DNA from: Argopecten irradians
Lineage: Eukaryota; Mollusca; Bivalvia; Pectinida; Pectinidae
Length of the DNA: 64,000 nt
NCBI RefSeq assembly: GCF_041381155.1
Contig: NC_091144.1
Coordinates: 31,180,980 to 31,244,979, forward strand
Direction of reading: 5' to 3'
Numbering within the stretch: position 1 is the first letter of the stretch; each line of letters opens with the position of its first letter. A model generated the notes under the pieces. That model did not search any database and had not been told where the DNA came from. It was given only the letters and a program-made list of their open reading frames with translations. This document shows, in pieces, positions 23,021-35,904 of the stretch. Made by a program: the position numbers and the translations under genes.

Positions 23021-25459
23021 GTTATTAACGCCGTTTTATTATATAAATCAGCAAGAACACAGCGTAGATAACAACAACGACCACATTTCAATGAATTATG
23101 TGAACCATGCGTCCATATTAAAATGCATGTGTTGGTTACAATTATGCACATAATGCAATTTTTTAGACATAAGGATGTCTAATGACAAATATTAAAGCCA
23201 TTATTATGACACGTTCTCATATATTGGCGTTTACCAAACCTAGAAGCATATTTACCTCATCGAAATAACACTTTTATCAAATTACACCAAATGATAATGT
23301 TTATCATGGACTAAATGCGTATGTATGTAATGCTTTATGGTACCCGTTTTCAACAATTAAATACTTTTCTATCATTATTGTGCATGACAATATGAATTGT
23401 AAATAAAACTCATATAGAACTGCTCAATAAGCAGAGGACCAAAATCATTCTCGTGTACTAATTAAAGCAAATACAATGTGATTTAAAGTGAAGGGGTTGT
23501 CGAGGGAGACGTAAAAATTTGATATGGATTATACTTATAAACTAATATTTAAAAGATCCTTGATCTCTCGTAACTTTAAGATGCTTCAACGCCGACAGAG
23601 ATATTTGATACGGAATCCTTTTTCTAGACATTAATAGAATAGGTGTCCGTCCTTCTTGACATGGTGAATTCTGCCACTGAAATCCCAAAAATAGAAATGA
23701 TGACATCATCGTTGACGTCATCATACAATAATTATATTGTAATCTGTATATTTGTACCCAATTAAGTTAAATAAGGATACTCCTGCTTTCCGAATCATTT
23801 TGAATTTTCAAGAAAGCTTTGTAATGCAAAAGTTATTTCCTGTGCTATAGCTGTGCGAAAATATTTTTTTTTTCTTCAGCAATTTATTAAAAACATTAGG
23901 GCTTGCTGAATATAGTTAAAACACAGAACACACAAATATAAAACAGTATAAAATTCTGTTTTATGCCATATGCATGTTTAGACGAAAACATAACTGCTGA
24001 TTAGGATAATTTTACAATTACTAATAAATTTCTAGTCAAATTGTGAAATGAAACAGTAGACTACATCATCGCTTCATGGTCTGACTGTATGTACGTATTT
24101 CACTGTACTTTTGATGTTATTGTAATGTTTTAAGCAATACTGCAAAAATAATTTTTAGCTATGATCTGTACTTGTAAAATTAAACGCTATGCATTGTAAA
24201 GTATTGTAATTTTCAAAATGTTGATAATTTTCACGGTGAATAAAATATTCAAAACTCTTCTTGATTCGGGTGTATTAAAAATACGGCACATATAACTTTA
24301 AAGTAAAAAAAGTGTTATATTTATATTTCAGTCAGTGAATGTAATGGTTAATTCGGCAAATTCCAACGGAAATACTTATTTTTAAAGCGCAATGTACTGG
24401 GTAACACTATGGTTAATATTTCAAGTTTACATATGACAAAATTGTTAATCAGTTTAAATGCATATCAAATTGGCGACGCTAATATTATTCAATTTGGTAT
24501 GGACTGTAATATTAGTAAAAGTGTTTTGCGTCATATTTAATGCCTTGCAGCACTATTAATACTATCACACGTTATAGTGTTGGTTAATATTATGAGAAGA
24601 TTGACAGAAACATGTGTACATTATGATGTAAATATCGCAAATCAATAAGCAGATTCAAGCATGACTGATTTTCGTTCTAATCGACAATGGGTTACGTAAA
24701 TAATCTGGTAACCTTATGCGAATAAACACTTCAAATGCAAAAGCCGACAGGCTAAGGCGTTTGCCAGTAGTCCTAGAATTAGAAAGTTATGTGGAATATT
24801 AATGTTTCCCAAAATCATCTCATGGAAATGCTGACATTTCAAATGAAATTAAAACACAACTGCTCACAGGTTATCAAATATATGCAAATATGCATAGTGA
24901 GTTCAATAAAACAGAATCATAAATTCGATAGACGGAAAAGCTTGACAAGTAACATGTAGTTACTGCCACGAAGAAATCAATTATGATAGAATAATTGTAT
25001 ATGTCCATCTTAGTTTAGAACTATCTTATTTGAAAACAAAAGCAAAAATCAAATGAAATAGGGTACAGGTGATATTGCCAGAGGTTATAATCTTTATATA
25101 AACTGAATATAAACATAACAAACATAGCTATTACTGTTTAATGGATGTGGTACACAATCTCCATATACCATTAGATATTTCATTTATAATTATAATCTAA
25201 ATGACACGATCAATAGTAACATTATATAAAGTATGGGTATAATTTCAATTACGGTGTTATTGGTACATGTACAAAATATATGTTGATATAAAATATGAAA
25301 AAAAGTATTTAATATATAACACGATCTCATTTTAAATTACACATCATTTCGACTTGAATCAATACTAGGAACTGTTTTCAGACGTCAGTGAGTGCAATGC
25401 GTTCTTGTGTTGGACTATACATCGAATGTTTTATCAAATTGAAAACAAACGAATTCCAA

Positions 25460-25490
<31 letters not shown>

Positions 25491-26800
25491 ATTGTTTCAT
25501 TTAAAAAAAAGTTATAGTTACCACATCTTCTTTAAAACTCATTTTCGCTTGAAACTATTGTTTTTGGTTAATGCGCGGACGATTGTATCTCACGAACGTT
25601 AATCGCCGCGGAAATAACATATAATCGCAGATTCTTTAAAATTGACAGATGTTTAACGGGCCGATCTTTGTTATTTTTACCATCAATTTTAGAAACAAAT
25701 TTTGATTAGTTAGAAAACAACTCGTAAAATGTACAGAAATATGTAACAATATCGTATTCACAATGTGTTTAATGGTCCAAAAGATTATTATTTTCGTTTC
25801 TTTTCGTCACCTATACGCAAAATAAACATGTTGTAGATATTTCAAGCATATTGCATAATCATGTTAAAGCGGTTTCGCATGTTGATGCTATACAAATATC
25901 AGACGGAGAGGTGTAAAACTAATAATAATTATGAATGAATTTGGATAAAAAAAATCCACTTCAATCATTTTTTCCATAACAAGATGTGTCTCGCAGACAA
26001 AATAACATCTCTTGTTTTTTCAATAGCATAAAAGTTAATGCGTGAATCAAAATAATAATCCTGTTAATTCTCACATTATATCTAAATAATATTCCATATA
26101 AATAAATAAATCACCCGTAAATGTGTATATGTACTTGTAAGCCAAAATAATATTAACATTTACTGAATCGATCATTATTGTTAATGCACTTGACTGGTGA
26201 AAATGAGGAAAAAAAATCATTTTTGTCACAAAACAACATTTTTGATTTATATCATAAAGATACAATTACAAAATATACAACGAATATTTACAAAATATAT
26301 TCGCTAAAGAAAACCTTGTAAATAACAAAAATCTACTGAAAAATTGTTGATTAAGCCAAACGCACTTATTTCGCCAATGACATCAACATTTTAAAACATA
26401 GTTTCGTTTCTAACCAAAACTGCACTGCGAACTCCTTTCACTATCAATAAAAGTATTTTTATACATACATTTAACGATAGGAACGATATCAAATGGATAA
26501 GATTATTAATGTACATAAATCTCTTCGTTTTATTTTCAATTTTTAATTTGTTATGCCCGATAAGCTGTAGTGTAATGAGGAATAACAAAAGTAAACTGTT
26601 TTGGAAATCTATTTGGATTTATGAGACCAATACTAATCACTTTAACACAGTAGCCGGCCTTAGGGCTTCTAAAAGTATACTTTCAGACACGGAAGTTACT
26701 TAAAGTAGCATAACAACGCGTTTATATCTCCCCTTAAGGGATACTAAGATATCCATTCAAGAAAAACTCTAACATTATCTAACGATGCATCTTCCGGTAA
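23021..26800. other. AT-rich non-coding DNA
   Basis: About 3.8 kb without a supportable exon. It includes an AT microsatellite (about 25463-25490) and a stretch at about 23578-23604 (AAGATGCTTCAACGCCGACA) resembling a terminal repeat of the AGATGCTCCACCGC MITE family. Confidence 0.5.
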
Positions 26801-26805
26801 GGCAC

Positions 26806-26813
26806 TATATAAG
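26806..26813 (+). promoter_or_regulatory. TATA box of Gly/Tyr microprotein gene 1
   Basis: TATATAAG lies about 50 bases before a non-coding exon end CAGCAAG|GTAAGA (exon end 26864). The paralogue has the same layout at 33901, which supports both calls. Confidence 0.7.
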
Positions 26814-26837
26814 GGTAGAGGTTTGAGAATATTGTCA

Positions 26838-26864
26838 GAGCAAGTCTGATCTCCACACAGCAAG
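26838..26864 (+). other. non-coding exon 1 of Gly/Tyr microprotein gene 1
   Basis: Start inferred from TATA spacing. The exon ends TGATCTCCACACAGCAAG, followed by GTAAGA, and is nearly the same as exon 1 of the paralogue (TGATCTCCATACAGAAAG, then GTAAGC). The intron runs to the acceptor at 27214. Confidence 0.6.
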
Positions 26865-27221
26865 GTAAGACATTTACTACTTTATCCTATTGGAACATGG
26901 AAACATGATCACGTATATTTTACTCTACATTCAATCTTCACGTGTTCTCAGTTATTTTATGGATTTTAACAACGATTGATTTTTATATGATAACTCACTC
27001 TACTTTTTTTTACTATTTGTTTTTAGATTTGTTTTCTTCCTTTCTATCTATGAACCTTTTTTCAAATGCATTTCAGATCGGTCACTTAAAATATGATTCT
27101 TGCAATATTACTGTTGAAACATCTTCTAGACAAAGGAGAAAGAGCATAATGATAGCTTTAATGAAAAGATTCAATATTCTATCTATCTTACATTTGTTTC
27201 ATTTCTTTTTACAGCTTCAAA

Positions 27222-27744
27222 ATGAACAAGTGTATCGCCCTGATCCTCATCCCATGCCTGGTGGCCTACGTTGTTGCCATGGGTTACCCCGGATACGGAG
27301 GTGCCGGATATGGAATGTCAGCTTACCTAACCCAGGATACGGTCTGAGCAACTACTACTACCAATACGGAAACCAACAACAGAAGAAGAGCTCCAACTTC
27401 GCTCTCTGTAAGTGACACATGCTCTTTTTATTGTTTCTTTTGATAGTTTGCTATAGAATATGACGTGAATTGAAACATGAGGGTATTGAAGTAAGTAGAC
27501 TAAATGTAGAGCGATTATAAGCAGCCGAAAATGTTGATGATTTGAAACTCTTTTCAACTTTAGATGTACCAACTTTATATACATATTTCTAAGCTGTGTG
27601 TCGGCTATGGTTCGTTTGTTCTAACTGCAGTCCATTGATTCACGCATTTGTTCCAATTAATTATATATATATTTGTTTTACACAGTGATCTCTGGACTCC
27701 TGTTGCTGTTTGCTTTCAACATCACTGGAACTCTGACTGGTTAG
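27222..27744 (+). CDS. Gly/Tyr-rich small membrane protein 1 (one base short in exon 2)
   Basis: First of two paralogous genes. Exon 2 (27215-27407) starts MNKCIALILIPCLVAYVVAM, a signal peptide, then GYPGYGGAGYGMSAY. Here one C is missing relative to the paralogue (GCTTACCTAACC against GCTTACCCTAACC), which would bring an early stop. Beyond it the original frame resumes (GYGLSNYYYQYGNQQQKKSS). A donor CTCT|GTAAGT joins in phase 1 to exon 3 (27686-27789), encoding LISGLLLLFAFNITGTLTG and stop at 27742. Exon 4 (from 28217) is 3' UTR. With that base restored the product is 81 aa: signal peptide, Gly/Tyr/Gln middle, hydrophobic C-terminal helix. Family not recognised; probably secreted or membrane-held. 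The clean exon 3 suggests either a fresh mutation or an assembly slip. Confidence 0.75.
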
Positions 27745-28216
27745 ATGTAAAAAAGCGAGGAGATCTACAATGCACTCATTCATATTATGGTAAGCATTAT
27801 TCGTATTCAAAACATGTATACTATCTTCAAATAGTTAGTGTCGTTGGTACTTTTTCAGAAATTTTAAACGTAAAATGAATATTTCATTGCCATTAAACGA
27901 AAACCAAACAAACGAAAATAATAATGAAAAATCTACATTCCAATTACTATTTTTACAAAAACATTAGCAGCTCACTGCACAGTCATGTACTTCCTTACTA
28001 CACGATCAGTATGGGTTTAAATCTACTTGTTGGAACTTATTTTCCTTATTCCAATAATTTGTAGATTTAAAATTTCAAAAATATGTATTTCAAACGGCTA
28101 AACTATTCATGACTGATCTGTTTAAATGTGAAATGTAATCAGACTTGTTTGTAAATGTAGTTAATGCCTAATATACTTTAATAAAATTCTAACGAGATTT
28201 ATTTTATTATTTTCAG

Positions 28217-28430
28217 ATTCCATACGACAGCCAAACATAGATGTAATATTGCGCGATGTATCTGTATTGTTGTTATTGTTGTTCTATTTATTATTTAAAT
28301 TAAATATTACCAAAAAATGTACCTCAGTTTTTGTTCCTATTTACATTGCACTATACAGCAGACTTAAGTCTGTATTTCATCCCAACAAAATGTTGCCCAC
28401 AATACCATGGGTCTTGGATAGTTTCTTAGT
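28217..28430 (+). other. 3' UTR exon 4 of Gly/Tyr microprotein gene 1 (end uncertain)
   Basis: Follows TTTTCAG and starts ATTCCATACGACAGCC; shared with the paralogue is GTAATATTGCGCGATGTATC (gene 2: GTGATATTGCGCGATGTATC). No AATAAA lies close by, so the 3' end is a guess, limited by the LINE tail that follows. Confidence 0.5.
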
Positions 28431-28436
28431 TTAGTT

Positions 28437-29480
28437 GAAGCATGTTTTATTGTGAAAGCAAAAGACAAAAGGATCAGGCAAAAGTTATTACAACTTATAA
28501 AAGCCTTTTCCTTACATACAACGACGAGACAAGAGGCAGTAGACCTAGACAATATTAATAATATTAATTACTAAATTTACGTTTTCATTAAAACCAAAAT
28601 CTTTTGCTGGACTTTATAAATTGATGCACGTGTCTAAAAATACTTTGGTTTATTTGATCAGCATATAACTCGCTGCCACATAGTAAAACTTTCAAACTTA
28701 CATCAACATTCAAGTATCTCACGTTATCTAATAAAATAATTCTGCAATTCAAATACTTATTACATTGGACGAAAAACGAAAGGCACTCCCATGCATATGA
28801 CCACAGATAAAATTTGGACTGTTAGTGAGGTTTATGCGAAATAAATCGAAATGTAACTGGCTATATCGATGTCTGAACTTTGTATGTACAATATATGTAT
28901 TTCTGTCACCAATATTGTGATAGGCTGGACAATTTTCATCAGATATCTATTTTTTAAAAGTTGCTAATGAATGTGATGATCTAGTCGCTTCATCCAAGTC
29001 ATTCTATATATGAAGAAAGAAGTCATAAAAGAATATTTAGTTTAAAAAAGTATGTAAAGAGGAATTCTATAATTACTGTTAGTTCTTAAAGCATAGTTAT
29101 TAGTATCGCTCTCTTTTGGAGGAAGAAGTTAGTTAACGGTGCTAAATTATTTTCGATTTTGCAGACTACAAAAAGTTTTCTACTTTTGCGTCTCTCGGAA
29201 AGTGTCTCAAGGCCCGTTTCCGAACATAATTCTGTAACAGTTACATATGGAAGTATACCAGTAATAATTCTTGTCGCTTCACATTGAGCTTTTTCTAGTT
29301 GTTACAGAATCTAACACCAAACACCCATCCAAAAGCTCACATGCATATTCTAAAATTGGGGTAAAATAAAATATTTGTAAATACGTAATAGAGCAACTCT
29401 TTAAAAAATGAATTTTAATTCCCTTTACTGAATGATATATAGAGTCCACGTGATCCCCCCACATTTGAAATAATCATTAC
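28437..29480 (-). mobile_element. decayed LINE 3' part (CR1/Jockey type)
   Basis: Minus-strand fragments of a non-LTR retrotransposon: WGDHVDSIYHSVKGIK and TPILEYACELLDGC (29464-29279), then EATRIITGILPYVTVTELC, ETGLETLSERRKSRKL and, nearer the 3' end, RINLTNSPNFICGH and VHQFIKSSKRFWF before a stop at 28588-28590. These are the region after the reverse transcriptase and the C-terminus in CR1/Jockey-like elements. At least two or three frame changes and stops separate the pieces, so it is an old remnant. The 3' UTR runs to about 28437. Confidence 0.75.
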
Positions 29481-30553
29481 ACCAAGGTGTATGTTTGTCC
29501 GTAAAGTTTAATAATTTATAAGATATGGTGAGACAAAACTTAAAAATGACTGCTCATTATTAATACATAAGCAACGTTATCCACGTAGTACATTAAAAGG
29601 GTTCATAACACAATTTCCCCTGCTAATAAATTGTGTCTCCGTGACTAGAATTGACGATATCAGTATTTAGTATGAGGTGTAGTACGATACATAAAAGCTA
29701 CCCAACAGAATAACTTCAAATTCCACTTTCAGTTTAGTGTTTCTGTTACACGTCAGATTAGGATTTTAAAACCTTAACTTAATCCTCTATATACTATTAA
29801 AATGCCCGTATCGCCTGACTACGTAGCATTATTTAAAATCGATATAAAACTCGTTTGGCCTTGTATTTCAATTTAAGAAAGGACATTGATACAAGTGCTA
29901 CATTGTAAAGGTAATACACACTGCTGTGCTGTCATGACATTACCAGTTTACCAATACCATATGAACCACCAAAATTACAATACTATTAACGTACATATTA
30001 TAGTGGTAATTGTATTTTCGCAGTTTTAATTTTACAAATTCAACTAAGAGTTGAAAATGATTTTGAGCAGTATTGTCAAAATCAGTATATTCATATCTAC
30101 TGTGCAGTGAAATGAGTATATACGATCAGACTATGAAGTCAAGTTGTGGTCTAAAATTTCATTTTACATTTCGACAGTATCATTCGTTTCGTTATGTGAT
30201 TTCTACCGATATTTTTCCATTTTAACACACATATAAGGCATAACAAACAAGAATTTTATAGTGCATATATTCTGTGTTGTAACTAATGTTTATAAGACAT
30301 CAGACAGGTTTTTCATTCAATTTGAATTATCTCCACAATTTAATTCATCACACATGATGGTTTTCAATAGATTACTGAAAAAAAATATGTAAAATGTTTG
30401 CCCAGTTACAGCACATATATAACTTTAGACAACAGTCACTTGTTGAGGAAATTTTATTAAAGCGTTAAACTGTCTTTAGTTTCTATAGATGCCATGGGAA
30501 GATAGTTTAATACTTAGATCTAGATTATTAACTCATTTTGAGGCTTTTGCATG
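29481..30553. other. AT-rich non-coding DNA
   Basis: No exon or repeat could be supported. TTAATACT near 30508 recurs just after the next element's right end (31564-31571), noted as a possible border duplication. Confidence 0.4.
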
Positions 30554-31564
30554 AAGGATGTATTCTTTTGAGGTTTCAGCCCCGTTGAAGTCTCTTTTCG
30601 ACAAAGATCAAAGAAGTTATGAGATTTTCAAATGCAATCTATCAATATCTGTAGCAAGTTGCCAGTTGGAAATTATGTCAAAAAATACAGTTCTTTTCTA
30701 AGAAGACTTTTTTAAACAGGAATTTTAAGAAATGTCCCATTTGACGGCCATTTTGATATTGTGACTTTTTTTTTCGCTTTGATTAGAGCCACAGTTTAAC
30801 CATTTTTTTTTACTTATTTTTGTTTTACTTAAACCATCACTGTGCCAGCATTTTTCGCTGTATCAAGTTAATTTTTGTTGTTAATCTTTACTAGGTTTGT
30901 GGTTATTAAAATATTGAACATAAATGTGTGAAATGATACACTTTTGTCACTTTATTTTACATTTAATGGTAGTTTGAGCACTTTATCTTTTTTTGCTGTA
31001 AAATATTGAAAAATGACAAATATTTTAATGGGGCAAAAAGTAAGCACACAGACACCCCCCCATTTTCTGCCAGATTTAGAAAGAACAACCCTTTCCCTAT
31101 TGATATGGAAAATATTGACAATAGTTTCAAACCAGAACTTTTTCTATTAAGGGTTTAATTTGGCAAAAATGGCTGAAAATGATGCATTTTGTACCTTAAA
31201 ATTAATGGGCAGGGGTAGCATATGTTGTTATTCTATGGAAAAAATATGTCTTGTTAATCATTACTTGTATATTTTTAAAGACGACTACTGGACAATAAAT
31301 TTTGCAAATATCCATATATATCAAACACCTGATTAGGAAATTATGGCATTAATCTCTCGTGTGTATGGTCAAAACGGCAAAATTCCCATAAAATCCAAGA
31401 TTTTGTCAACTAGGTATCTTTGAGTGACAATAGCTCAAAAACGAGCACACGGACATATTTTTTCTTCCATTTTCTTTTATGGTATGAACTCTTATTTAAA
31501 AAATCTATATGAGAAAAAAAGTTTATTACAAAAAAATTATGACTTCTCAGAGGAGTACATCCTT
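30554..31564. mobile_element. 1-kb non-autonomous DNA transposon, AAGGATGTAYTC ends
   Basis: The left end AAGGATGTATTCTTTTGAGG and the right end, read inverted, AAGGATGTACTCCTCTGAG form imperfect terminal inverted repeats of about 25 bp, 1,011 bp apart. The interior is AT-rich with no transposase frame. Confidence 0.65.
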
Positions 31565-33900
31565 AATACTGTTTAAGTTAGACAAGGAAAAATGTTTACC
31601 AACGACGATTTAATCCACAAGATGGAACAGCCATTTTGACGGTGATCAGTTGACGTAACCATGTCAGCATAAGTGACGTCATAACTGTCACGTTTTGGGT
31701 GTCAGTTATTCCACCATAGACTTCATTTAACTTTAGTTAGTTTATATAGTAGAAGTTGCAAGTGAATATAAATCTTTATATCAATAGAGTATCTAGAATT
31801 GCATGTGATACTTATAACGGCAAATAGATGTGATAAATGAAACCAATGTTTTATATCTATTCCTAAAAAAAAATCAGTTCATATCAACCGTTAATCGGTA
31901 AAAATGCATACATTGGTGCCAAAAAGCATTGGAATTTAAAATATCATATAGGTTAAGATAATGAAAGCAATGGAGTTTAACAGCGAAGTATAGTTTATTT
32001 TCTAATGCTGAATATTCTCCAAAAGTAGAGTTTACAGTTTCCCTCGATTACTGTTTATATGGAAATAATAGTCTTTTGGTGTAAATGTTTCAGAGCATTG
32101 TTATGTTTTGAGTTTGGTAAAGAAAATAACCATGATACGAGTATTAAGGAATGATAAGCCGTATTGAACAACAATATTTAATTGGCATAAAAATGACGTA
32201 TATATGATCGAAACTGAAACGAAAACCTAGCTAGACTCATGATTTGTGATAAATGACGTACATTCGCAGTTAAAATGGTAGATAAATTACATCACTAGCG
32301 TTCATATTTATAGGTATTTTTACCTTATCTTTCATTTCCATGGTTTTCGCTCGTTTTGATTCAAACGTGTAGCATAATGTTGAAGCCAAATAAAGATTCA
32401 TTGAGTTATTGAAATGTGGCATTGTCCTTTTTTATTATAGGGTGCTGAGTCAGTAGGGTATACCGCCGAGGCAAACATTGTCAGGAGACAAACAAGTGGC
32501 GACATTTTCTGAATGTTAAGTGTAGACATGATGTTCCAATAAAGGGAGATAATCAAAAACCTTCATCACTGAGGCCAGATTGGCTAATGATAAAGTGTAC
32601 AATATATATCCTAAGGATAATAGCAATTTATAATGCTAAAACACAATGGGACATTAAACATCAAATGATGCATGCTACAGACTAACCCAAAATTTTCTTA
32701 TTATATAGAATAGATATAATAGTGTGAATTGTTTTCGAATGAGCTTGCCAATCAATCTTAACAGAATACTCTTACAAGCATTATATATGATGTTTCGACC
32801 ATTTGAAAAATGAGTCATTATAGTCTAATCCAAGTGCATTTGGTCTTAGTCGTCATAGTGGTAGTCTTTATAAATATTTTGATATGTTTATATTTTATTA
32901 AAATTCAATGTAGACCATAAGTATCTGAAAATGCATAACAGAGACTAAAACAGGTCAGTTTATACTTAGGCCTTTAAGTGACAAGTTTTATCAAAATCCT
33001 AAACCGACATTCAGATCTAGTTTTGGTGCACTGATTTAATTTAAAAGATATACCATATTCAATATGTTGACAACATATGTTTCAGTCTTGTTTGGTCATT
33101 ACCAAAGTAGTTTTGTGATTTTATGTTGATTTCCGCGATCGCACACTACATTTGTATTTTGTAATCTTTATGACATTAATTTCTTTGTTTACGGTTCGGT
33201 GTTCACATCGCTATAAATGACAAAATGTTTTCTACTCCCTTATATAAAAAGGAAGAACACAAGATGAAATTAAATATTGCATCACAGTTTCTCAAACACA
33301 ATACCTACAACCGGACCCCTTAGTATACTAGTGATTGGATTATGATTTCATTTCAATATTGTTATATGTTACACATATTTTAAAATAACTGGTTAAAGGG
33401 CTTTATTTTCTTAATGTTCGTAAAATAAATATTATGACATTTTTTTTAATTTTAAGACTTTTATAACGATATTGAGCAATGTGAATGAGTGTGAATAAGG
33501 GATCTCCGCCATATCATACTTATATTTGCTACATTAAGAGCACATTAAGAAATAGAAGGCTTATTACACTCATTACATATGTGTAATAGTGTAATATTTT
33601 TCCCAACATCTGAGTCATATGAAAATCTTTCTTTCAATTTCGCTGTACCTTACACTATGGATAATAAAACTTAAAATATATTAATTGAGATTAATATTTT
33701 TCTATTAAAAACGTGAAATCAACATACCTGTCAACAAAACTAATAGTATGAGAAGTGATTCTTACTAGACACGGAAGTCTAGACCTAGCCACTCCACGTG
33801 ACGGTAGGAGAATACCGGCCCCTTAGGGAGTCATGGCACGTACCCACGACCTGCCCCTAATATTACATAGGGTCGGTTTCTTCCTGTACCTATATACGGG
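31565..33900. other. non-coding DNA upstream of Gly/Tyr gene 2
   Basis: No gene found. A CRE-like GTGACGTCA lies near 31672. Upstream of the TATA box, 33780-33900 is notably GC-richer than its surroundings and contains a CACGTG E-box (about 33797), consistent with a promoter. Confidence 0.4.
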
Positions 33901-33908
33901 TATATAAG
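33901..33908 (+). promoter_or_regulatory. TATA box of Gly/Tyr microprotein gene 2
   Basis: TATATAAG followed by GGCCC, about 50 bases before the exon 1 donor CAGAAAG|GTAAGC at 33958. Same spacing as in gene 1. Upstream sequence of the two genes differs, so regulation may have diverged. Confidence 0.7.
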
Positions 33909-33929
33909 GGCCCGATGACCAGTGATAGG

Positions 33930-33958
33930 CAGAGCTAAACTGATCTCCATACAGAAAG
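33930..33958 (+). other. non-coding exon 1 of Gly/Tyr microprotein gene 2
   Basis: Start inferred from TATA spacing; ends CTGATCTCCATACAGAAAG with GTAAGC following. Closely matches exon 1 of gene 1. Confidence 0.6.
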
Positions 33959-34343
33959 GTAAGCAACCTTCTCACATAGAAGGATCATAAAAATTCAAGA
34001 GGGCTAAATATTCTGATCTGATATGAATAATTAACGACATATTGAACATTTTCTAATGCGATTTGTATTTGCATCTAATTCAAGATAAATCGTTCTAGTT
34101 AATATATTTACCATGCTTCTTTATACAAAAAATTGTTTCATTTTCAATACTTTCTATTTCTTATATGTTATGATACTTGATTTGCTAAGTTTCATTTGAT
34201 ATTCATTCACTTCTTCGATTTAATGGTGTTTATGTAATTTTCTATGTCAATATCACTCTCATTTCTATAACTTTTTCGTGCTAATACAACTTAAATGAAA
34301 TGTAATGCATTAAAATGAATTTTCCACCATTTTCAGCTTCAAG

Positions 34344-35403
34344 ATGAACAAGTGTATCGCCCTGATCCTCATCCCATGCCTAGTGGCCTACGTTGTTGCC
34401 ATGGGTTACCCCGGATACGGAGGTGCCGGATATGGAATGTCAGCTTACCCTAACCCTGGATACGGTCTGAGCAACTACTACTACCAATACGGAAACCAAC
34501 AACAGAAGAAGAGCTCCAACTTCGCTCTCTGTAAGTGACACATGCTCTTTTTATTGTTTCTTGTGATAGTTTGTTATAGAATATGACGTGAATTGAAACA
34601 TGAGGGTATAGAAGTAAGTAGACTAAATGTAGAGAGACTATAACTTCGCTCTCTGTAAGTTTTGTTTTAATCTGAATATTGAACATTCCGACGGATCAAC
34701 GTTCAGTTAATGTATGTGTAGTTATAAAAAATACATTATGTTAATAGGTTAGCATCATTATCAAAGTACCCTTATTATCAAAATTACTAATTATCCTGTA
34801 ATTTTCCTAAATTAAATTATTTTTCATCAGATTTAACAAAACGATCTATAACAAAACCCCAGCTTTGTTGTCGAACGAAAGATGACTTTCTGAAAAAGCT
34901 TGATATTTCTAAGAACTAATACTTTTCTCCTGAATAAACGAAATGTCAACGCAAGACTAATGATAACATATAGATCTGTCTGTAAAGTATCAACATCTTT
35001 CATATACATTTTGTAAAGAATCCCTATATCAATCATTTTAATCTAAATCAAATTACTACTCGCATAATTTTTAGATTTTGTAAGATTAAATGCATGGTTT
35101 ACTATAGATCATGATACCACTGAAGTGTTCAAATTTGAAGCAAAGTACTTCCATGATTGTGTAACCTAAGTTTGAATCAGGTGAATTCAATTACAATTTC
35201 CATCGAAGCCATTCTGATACGTTATGGTTACTGATCAAGGTCATTATTATGCTTGAAAACGATTCATTTAAAATGTAAATGCGCCTTACAACCAACATTT
35301 GAAAATTGGCCGCCCATAAATTGTTCTTTGTGTTTCCGTTACAGTGATCTCTGGAATCCTTCTTTTGTTTGCCTTCAACATCACCGGAACTCTGACTGGT
35401 TAG
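34344..35403 (+). CDS. Gly/Tyr-rich small membrane protein 2 (intact, 81 aa)
   Basis: Intact member of the pair. Exon 2 (34337-34530) encodes residues 1-62: signal peptide MNKCIALILIPCLVAYVVA, then GYPGYGGAGYGMSAYPNPGY, GLSNYYYQYGNQQQKKSSNF and AL. The donor CTCT|GTAAGT joins in phase 1 to exon 3 (35345-35451), giving LISGILLLFAFNITGTLTG and TAG at 35401. Residues 62-74 form a hydrophobic helix and N74-I-T is a glycosylation sequon. The Gly/Tyr-rich centre recalls secreted matrix or cuticle-like proteins, while the C-terminal helix suggests a membrane hold; both are inference. Exon 4 (from 35905) is untranslated. I do not recognise the family. Exon 2 and about 100 bases of the next intron are nearly identical to gene 1, pointing to recent duplication or gene conversion. 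Confidence 0.8.
34643..34660 (+). repeat. duplicated splice-donor segment in intron 2 of gene 2
   Basis: AACTTCGCTCTCTGTAAGT, the last bases of exon 2 with its donor, recurs 126 bases downstream. Gene 1 lacks it (GATTATAAGCAGCC at that place). Confidence 0.7.
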
Positions 35404-35904
35404 ACACTAGTATAAACGATGGAGATTGGCGAGGCACTCACTCATATTATGGTAGGCATTTAATGATATATACCCTTTAGTTACAAAGACATACTGAGTT
35501 CATCAATAAGTTTATGTTGATTGTAATATAAGACATTCATTATTTTTTATAACCGAAACAATGTTAATGTTTTGTACTTGTATATAAAATAGATAGAATT
35601 AATATTTTGTTTTTCATTTTTAAACGTTTGAATAAAAAGCATAATTTGCTTGTTGATATAATCAAATCACTTTGAGAATTGTAAAACGCACTTGAGTATT
35701 TATTCCAATACTAATGCGTATATATATAATTATCTTATATATTTCATATGTTATATTTTTTCAAAATGAACAAATACTATCGTTTGGAAATAAATTATTA
35801 ATATGTTGATATAATGAAATGACGAATTGAATAATCCATAATGCATTTTGAACAATATTTTTATAATTCGTCTTTAACTAATATCTCGATTTTTTTAATT
35901 CCAG

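Noticed and set aside
23542-23724. Minus-strand frame with NSPCQEGRTPILLMSRKRIP
   Set aside because: Looks protein-like, but part of it corresponds to a MITE-terminus-like sequence (AAGATGCTTCAACGCCGACA) and there is no linked exon.
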